From: Boesenbergia rotunda
Lineage: Eukaryota; Streptophyta; Magnoliopsida; Zingiberales; Zingiberaceae
Reading direction: 5' to 3'
DNA: 64,000 bases
NCBI GenBank assembly: GCA_024364735.1
Contig: JAGFNQ010001187.1
Coordinates: 316,198-380,197 of the forward strand
In this document: in pieces, positions 58,673 through 64,000 of the stretch
Layout: each line of letters starts with the position of its first letter
How positions within the stretch are numbered: the stretch's first letter is position 1
Notes under the pieces: generated by a model
Databases searched by the model: none
Seen by the model: only the letters and a program-made list of their open reading frames with translations
Told to the model about the DNA's origin: nothing
Position numbers and translations under genes: made by a program

Positions 58673-61155
58673 TGATTGGGATGTTAGCCAAAGACAGACA
58701 CGTTGCTCGAGGAGGCTATGTGGCGTGACTACACCGGCAGGAGAGAAGTGTCCGCGGCCATCTTGGGAGAAAAGTGCCCGAGGTCATCTCGGGAGAAAAG
58801 CTCAGCCGAGTGCTAGGCCTCGATCGACCTATCACTCGAGATCTCATTCATGAAGTTGCTAAACACCTTTGGAGTACTAGCAGAGCATTAGTGACGAAAA
58901 GAGAGAATAACCCGGAATGATAATGATAAACTTAATATGTGCGGCAATGGTTACAAGCACTCCTTGAATAGGACAGCTGGCAGGTGGTTACGACTCATAA
59001 TACATCATGATAATGTTGGGTTGACAGTTGCTCGCATGGGAAACCTCTCCATGCCCCCGGATTAAAATTTCTTCAATCCGAATGGAGAACAATTTCTCAA
59101 ACAACCGACTCATCATCGTGCTAACCAATTCGAGTGACCACTTGAACAAACTTGTTGTTCAAGCCATCTAACTCGTCTAACCGATTAGCCGCGGAATAGA
59201 CAATGAATGGATCGCCGGTTTTTATGCTTATCATCGGGGTACAAGATAATTATCAACATGAAGTAAACATATGATAATGAAACAAGATCAAAGGAACCAA
59301 AACAAGAAGATATACCTCTTGTTTACCTCGCGATCTTCTATTGTATACCCAACCTTTTCTTGGATGTCGTGTGAGCGACAATCTACTAAGAAACAAAAGC
59401 CACCAAGACTCTTCTTCCTTCTCTCCTTCTTTATTCAACTTGTGCCGCCGGCCAAAAAGAAGGAACTCCTCCTTCCACCTTGCGTCGTCCAACAAGTAGA
59501 GAAGAGAGGAAGAAGAAGATGAAGAAGAAGAAGAAGAAGAGGAAGAAAAGATTCCTTCCCTCTAACCCAAGCCACCCAGTCTCCTCTTCTCAAACTTGCG
59601 GCGCCAACAACCAAAAGGAAGGAAGAAATCTTCCTTTGTGGTTTGCGCCGACCAAGAAACTCCCTCTCCACCTTGTTGCCACATGCCCTAGAGAAGAAGA
59701 GAAGGAAGCCAAGAGATGAAGAGATAAAGAAAGGATGTGAAGATCTTCTCCCTTCCCTTGCTTCTTGCCGCCACCTTCTTTCTTCCTCTAGTCGGTGCCC
59801 ACAAACCCTAGGAGAGAGAGGATAAGAGGAGAGAAAAATCCAAGCCTTGGTTCTCTTGATTAGCTCTTAGTATCATGGCTATATGAGGTATATATAGGCT
59901 ACAATAAGGACCATGAGGAAGAATTGGGTCTTGGCCACCTAATGGATCAAGGCCCGATTGATCCAATCCACTAAAGGATCATCATTGATCTACCTCACCA
60001 ACTCTCATATTTAAATATGGGCTCCACCTATTATGTGTACAAAATCTCCCCGTGTTTAAGATATCGAATGTCCATTCATTAATTAAATTACTGACAATTT
60101 AATTAATTAATATCTAATTCCATGAGTAGTACTACTCAACCTTATTATCATGTAGGACTAAGTCCACCTGCAGGATTTCCATGATGAATTTTATGTGCTC
60201 CTCAAGGGGACATCATCAACCTGACTCATCAGGACACAGTTTCCTTTTATAATCAATGACACACCATGTAAATAATATTATTTTCCAACTTACCGAGCCT
60301 ATCGATTTAACAAATAAATCTCGCCCATTGGTAAATCAAAGAAATAGATATTAAGTACATGTGCCCGTTATTATATCGGGATCAAGAGCATGTACACCAT
60401 AATATCTGAGATCTGATTTAATTATATAGTCAGTATAAATTGAATCACCTCTATATCGGTCATGTTCAATATACGCAAAGTGTACTAGTGTAATTTTATG
60501 GTTAAGATAAACCAATACAAAATTACACTACAACCATGCCAATGGTTTATCCAAAACAATCTAGGTTGTGAGCATCTACTTATACTCTACAAGGAATTGA
60601 TAACATGATCTTTCGTGTGACACCACACACCATGTTATCTATAATGTACAGTATTAGACAATAGCATGTATATATCAAATATAAAATGCAAATAATAATT
60701 ATGTGATTCTCATTCCAAAATATAGATGTTCATACAAAAGCTAGACTTTTAGTATACATCCTAACAGATAATGGTGAACTTAATATACGCGGCGACAGTT
60801 ACTAGCATCCTCCTACGTATGACAGCTGGCAGGCGAGTACGACCTGTAATGCATGAAAACAGGGGAGACGGTTATAATAACGTCTGAGGGCTCGAAGGAG
60901 AGGAATAACAACTATATAAGGTGCTTAGACACCTAGATAAAGAGGTCAAATTCTCTTAACTCTAAATAATTCACTTCCTTACTTCTCTCGTATTTTGAAG
61001 GGCTTCTGACTTAAGCGTCGGAGAGAGCTCAGCCGGAATTCCTTCCGATGTGTCCCTTTAATGCTTGTGTTAATCTCGTAGGTTTAGGCGCCCCCTCGTC
61101 ATCACCCAAGACTGCACCATCGAAATTTATTGTCCACGTCGTTCGTTTCGGGAAC
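58673..61155 (+). repeat. 3' LTR of the outer Tat element, split by an insertion
   Basis: The first part (58673-59013) and second part (60772-~61155) align with the 5' LTR at 42680-43486, with scattered differences. It has two copies of the 25-base unit against five in the 5' LTR. The interruption is the 59014-60766 insertion. Confidence 0.8.
59014..60766 (-). mobile_element. Solo LTR (1,753 bp) with GATAA target duplication
   Basis: It is bounded by TGTTGGGTTGACAG and ATACATCCTAACA and flanked by GATAA on both sides (59009-59013 and 60767-60771). It contains no coding domain. The composition and the ends, read on the minus strand as TGTTAGGATGTATAC.., resemble long plant copia LTRs. Low-complexity GAA runs at 59505-59560 give spurious open frames. 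Confidence 0.85.
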
Positions 61156-61317
61156 TATATATGAATGAAAAAAATAGAAGACCCTATTTTTTTTCTATTT
61201 TATATTAAAAGGATGACCCATTCTAGCAACCCTTTAAAACTACATCATCTCCATCAACCACTGTTAGATCGATTTTAATTTTTTGAAGGACCGAGTTTAA
61301 GTTTAAACCTAACGCTT
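61156..61317. other. Short AT-rich spacer
   Basis: About 160 bases between the outer Tat element and the CACTA end. It may be the original host flank. Nothing else recognised. Confidence 0.4.
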
Positions 61318-61338
61318 CACTACAAAAATAACAAGCAC

Positions 61339-61740
61339 TAGCGACGGACAAAATCCGTCGCTATTCCATCGCTAAACACTGATAGCGACGGATTAGCGAC
61401 GGATTTGCCGCCGTCAGCTAAGAACCCGTCGTAGAGCATGCTTAGCGACGGATATTATATGATCGCCGTCGCTATATTAGCGACGGATAATTAACCCCGT
61501 CGCTAACACCCCAAAAGGGGGTCGACGTGGCCTGGAAAATGGTAGCGACGGATGGTCAATTATCCGTCGCAAACTTTATGGGGTAGCGACGGATTACGTC
61601 AATGTCCGTCGCTAATATATCGTAATAGCGACGGATATGGTCAAACCCCGTCGCTATTTGACTGTTTTAGCGAAGGAAAAGTCAAATTTCTGTCGCAAAT
61701 AGCGACGGAATTATTTAAAAATCCGTCGCTAATACTGGAA
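61339..61740. repeat. CACTA subterminal repeat array
   Basis: Many direct and inverted copies of AGCGACGGAT-like words with spacers of 10-40 bases. Such arrays bind the small transposase protein of CACTA elements and define the transposon end. Confidence 0.9.
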
Positions 61741-62704
61741 AATTTTCACAGCACCCATCTGTTTCTTGACCTTCCCTGTTATACATCAATACCATATACA
61801 AATATGAAACAGAAATCTATATTTCAACAATCCAACAATCACAATTATAATCCAAACATTACACTTACAATCCAAACATTCACAATTACAATCCCAAACA
61901 TTCAGAACAATCCGAATATTCACAATTACAATCTAAACATTCATAACAATCGAAACATTCAAAACATTTGTTTCGAATTCAATCCAATCCAAACAATTAT
62001 TTACAAAAGTATACATTCAATCCACTATTCATTCCAAAGTTTAATTTCTAAATTGTTACAATCGAAACTTTGAAACAAGACTAAAATTTTACAAATGATG
62101 TATCTAAATGTAACAGAGTAAATCATACGTATCCATATGATGTAAATGATTAAACATATGATGTATCCAAATGTAACAGAGTAACCATACGTATCCATAT
62201 GATGTATCAAAATTTATACAATTTTCAACCAACTAAATGTATATATCAAAAGAAAATAAACATATATAAAAAATGAAAGGTTCGTAGAGAATCATTACGT
62301 ACATGAATATCAGAGTCAATACTGGATGGAAAGGAAAAATATTCCTGTATAATAGAAGATAAAAACATTAGAAAGAAATCTAATATAGAAATAAATCTAA
62401 ATTGATAACAATAAGAAATAACAAATGATAAGATAACTCGATCTAATAGAAGAAAAATAACAAATAGAAGATAACTCTAATAATATTAAATAAGTAAATG
62501 AAAACTACTAAATACGAAAGAATAAAGGAATAATATCGAATATTCATACCTTTCAAGCAAAAAATCTGAACTCAACTCTGATAATGTAGAATCTGTAAAC
62601 ATAAATGGAGTAATAAGAAAACAAGTTATTATGGATATAATAACTTAATACATTGTTACTGAAAAAAATTAGGGGAAAAAATGACTCTTACCACTATAAT
62701 ATCT
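61741..62704. other. AT-rich interior of the CACTA element
   Basis: Low-complexity DNA with many CAATC/AACATTC words at 61820-62000. A plus-strand open frame that begins inside the subterminal repeats (61552-62073) has no protein-like character. It may include the 3' UTR of the minus-strand gene. Confidence 0.4.
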
Positions 62705-64000
62705 CTACTCCTCTGTGGGATGCTCAGGATCCTGTGTCTCCTGAGACTCAAAACGATGGGCGGGAGCGGGAGCGGCTGACATCTGTGTATCGGGAGCGTC
62801 AATACGAGGGGCGGGAATGGCTGGCATCTGTGTCATCGGCGATAGGGTAGCTGCAAAAGCTTGCATATGACGTAATATATTATCAGTATTTGCTTGGCGA
62901 GCCCGCAAATCTCTCAACTCAGCATCCCTCGCAGCGTCCCTCTGAGCCCACTCTGCATCCCTCTGAGCCCACTCTGCGCTTGTCTTAGCCCATTCTGCGT
63001 CCCTCCCGGCACACGTCGACTCTATCGACGTGAGTCGAGTCCGCAGGGCTTCATTTTCCTCCCGCAACTGTCGAACCTCACTAGAGGTAGAGGAGGAGGA
63101 TGCTGGACGACCCCTAACCCCTGGAGCTCTCATCTGATCATATGTAACCTTTGCCTGAGAGCCCAGGCCGTAGCAGGCGGTCTTCCTCTTCCCACCGACG
63201 ACATCAAAGTAAATCCGATTCACATCGTCGGTGGAAAGAGGCTGTGCATCGTCCCCCTCTGTAGCAGGCTGAGACGCCTGTGCCTCAGAAACTCTAGTGG
63301 TCATTGCTTCCTGTGAAATAAAAAATTGAATTAGTCTATATAAAATGTCAAAACAAATAAAATATAATTAATACACTTACATTGATTGCTAGGGAGCGAC
63401 GATCGACAAAAGACCCATCTTTTTTCTTGTGGGTCTTGCTGAATAACTCCCAACTAGTGGGAGGTCTATGTAGCTCAGCAGCCTGTAAACACAAAATATA
63501 ATGTTTAGACACATCCAGAAAAATATACTAAATGCCTTTAATAGGAATCTATATAAAAACTACTTACCAAATCACTGGCATGCTGGACAATGGAACGGGA
63601 TCCAGCAGTGTGCTTCGTGGATCCCGTGCTGGGGCCAGCAACCTCTGAATTACGATTGCCTCGAGCAATCGCAGCATTCTCTTGCCAGTGCTGGGCATCC
63701 CAGACAGCTCGCCATGCTGCCCAAATCGCCTCAGGGACATCTGTAGGCCTATCAGCCTTCTTTCTCCATTTGTATAGCATGTCCCTGTATAATTTGGAGC
63801 AGTAGGCATTCCAGGTCCTCTTGAATTGCTCCTCTGCACCCTCCTCCCAGGTATACTGTTTCTGTAAAAAAAATATATAAGAAGGTTAGAAGGTGAAATC
63901 TGTATCCAAAATATCAAATTAAATATACATCTAAACTACTTACTAAAAACTTCCCGTAATAGAATGTTTTCAAATCAGTTTCAATGTGACCCCATGTCGT
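62705..64000 (-). CDS. Ptta/En/Spm plant transposase-associated protein (transposase_24-like), partial
   Basis: Four exons, all in phase 0: 64000-63944 (partial), 63861-63568, 63482-63381, 63310-62705. They give the last 352 residues of a protein. Recognisable pieces are TWGHIETDLKTFYYGKFL, YTWEEGAEEQFKRTWNAYCSKLYRDMLYKWRKKA, WELFSKTHKKKDGSFVDRRSLAINEAM, and VNRIYFDVVGGKRK..YGLGSQAK. This is the layout of the plant transposase (Ptta/En/Spm) domain. A coiled-coil-like stretch (RQLREENEALRTRLTSIEST, then AEWAQRDAEWAQRDA repeats) precedes a Pro/Ala-rich C-terminus. It probably serves the CACTA element as the TnpA-type factor. No disrupting stop is visible. Confidence 0.85.

Larger units (their letters stand above)
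42680..61155 (+). mobile_element. Outer Ty3/gypsy Tat-type element carrying nested insertions
   Basis: Similar LTRs lie at 42680-~43486 and at 58673-~61155; the second is split by a later insertion. After the 5' LTR comes the motif GCGCCGTCTGTGG, typical of Tat elements, then a decayed gag (43531-44617, +). Near the 3' LTR, at 58080-57060, an antisense ORF of the 'putative gypsy type transposon' family is recognisable. An extra antisense ORF upstream of the 3' LTR is known from Grande-like Tat elements. The middle is replaced or interrupted by other elements, so protease and polymerase of this copy are missing. Confidence 0.75.
61318..64000. mobile_element. CACTA (En/Spm) transposon, left part, runs off the window
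   Basis: It starts with CACTACAAAAATAAC, a canonical CACTA terminus. Over the next 400 bases (61339-61740) the word AGCGACGG occurs about nine times and its complement CCGTCGCT about seven times, the subterminal transposase-binding repeats typical of this superfamily. A minus-strand multi-exon gene of the Ptta/En/Spm type lies inside. The right end is outside the window. Confidence 0.92.

Noticed and set aside
59480..59719. Lys/Arg-rich open frames around a GAA run
   Set aside because: Low-complexity sequence within a solo LTR; no domain.
61552..62073. 173-aa plus-strand open frame
   Set aside because: It begins in CACTA subterminal repeats and continues through Asn/Ile-rich low-complexity DNA.
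62894..63316. 140-aa plus-strand frame
   Set aside because: Shadow of the CACTA transposase-associated exon on the minus strand.

Overview
This is nuclear DNA of a flowering plant. Host genes have many introns with canonical GT..AG borders, spacers are very AT-rich, and most of the window is transposable element. The GC-rich first exon of the CLPX gene and the overall style suggest a monocot, but the species cannot be fixed from the sequence alone.

Layout. 1-3.7 kb: a pile of LTR fragments from copia-like elements in both orientations. 4.4-8.8 kb: a small cupin gene (+) whose only other coding exon has been tandemly duplicated together with part of a solo LTR that sits in its intron. 9.2-26.8 kb: a complete CLPX gene (-), which I reconstructed as 13 exons coding for 678 aa. 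Its fifth intron is 10 kb long and holds a decayed copia element and an uninterrupted 3.2 kb RTE-type LINE with a 19-bp target-site duplication. 28.2-31.1 kb: an intact BED-finger/hAT protein gene of the DAYSLEEPER/RICESLEEPER type (+). 33.6-38.2 kb: a three-exon ankyrin-type gene, most like SKIP35 (+). 39.0-39.3 kb: a short ARGOS/OSR gene (-). 41.9-42.7 kb: a fold-back MITE.

42.7-61.2 kb is one large nest. The outer element is a Ty3/gypsy element of the Tat type: LTR, decayed gag and, near its 3' LTR, an antisense extra ORF of the 'putative gypsy type transposon' family. Inside it lie two oppositely oriented copia-type LTRs (one inside the other), a second Tat element in the opposite orientation that has gag-protease but no visible polymerase, about 21 copies of an 83-bp minisatellite, a nearly perfect 572-bp tandem duplication, and another copia LTR. 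Its 3' LTR is split by a 1.75-kb TG..CA insertion with a 5-bp TSD. From 61.3 kb to the window end is the left part of a CACTA (En/Spm) transposon with dense subterminal repeats and a minus-strand multi-exon transposase-associated gene cut by the window edge.

The host genes look like unrelated neighbours: a mitochondrial unfoldase, a small cupin, a domesticated transposase, an F-box-interacting ankyrin protein and an organ-size membrane protein. I found no convincing new multi-gene system. The most notable items are the duplicated cupin exon, the TE-packed CLPX intron, the minisatellite of the Tat element, and the pair of head-on Tat elements with antisense ORFs.
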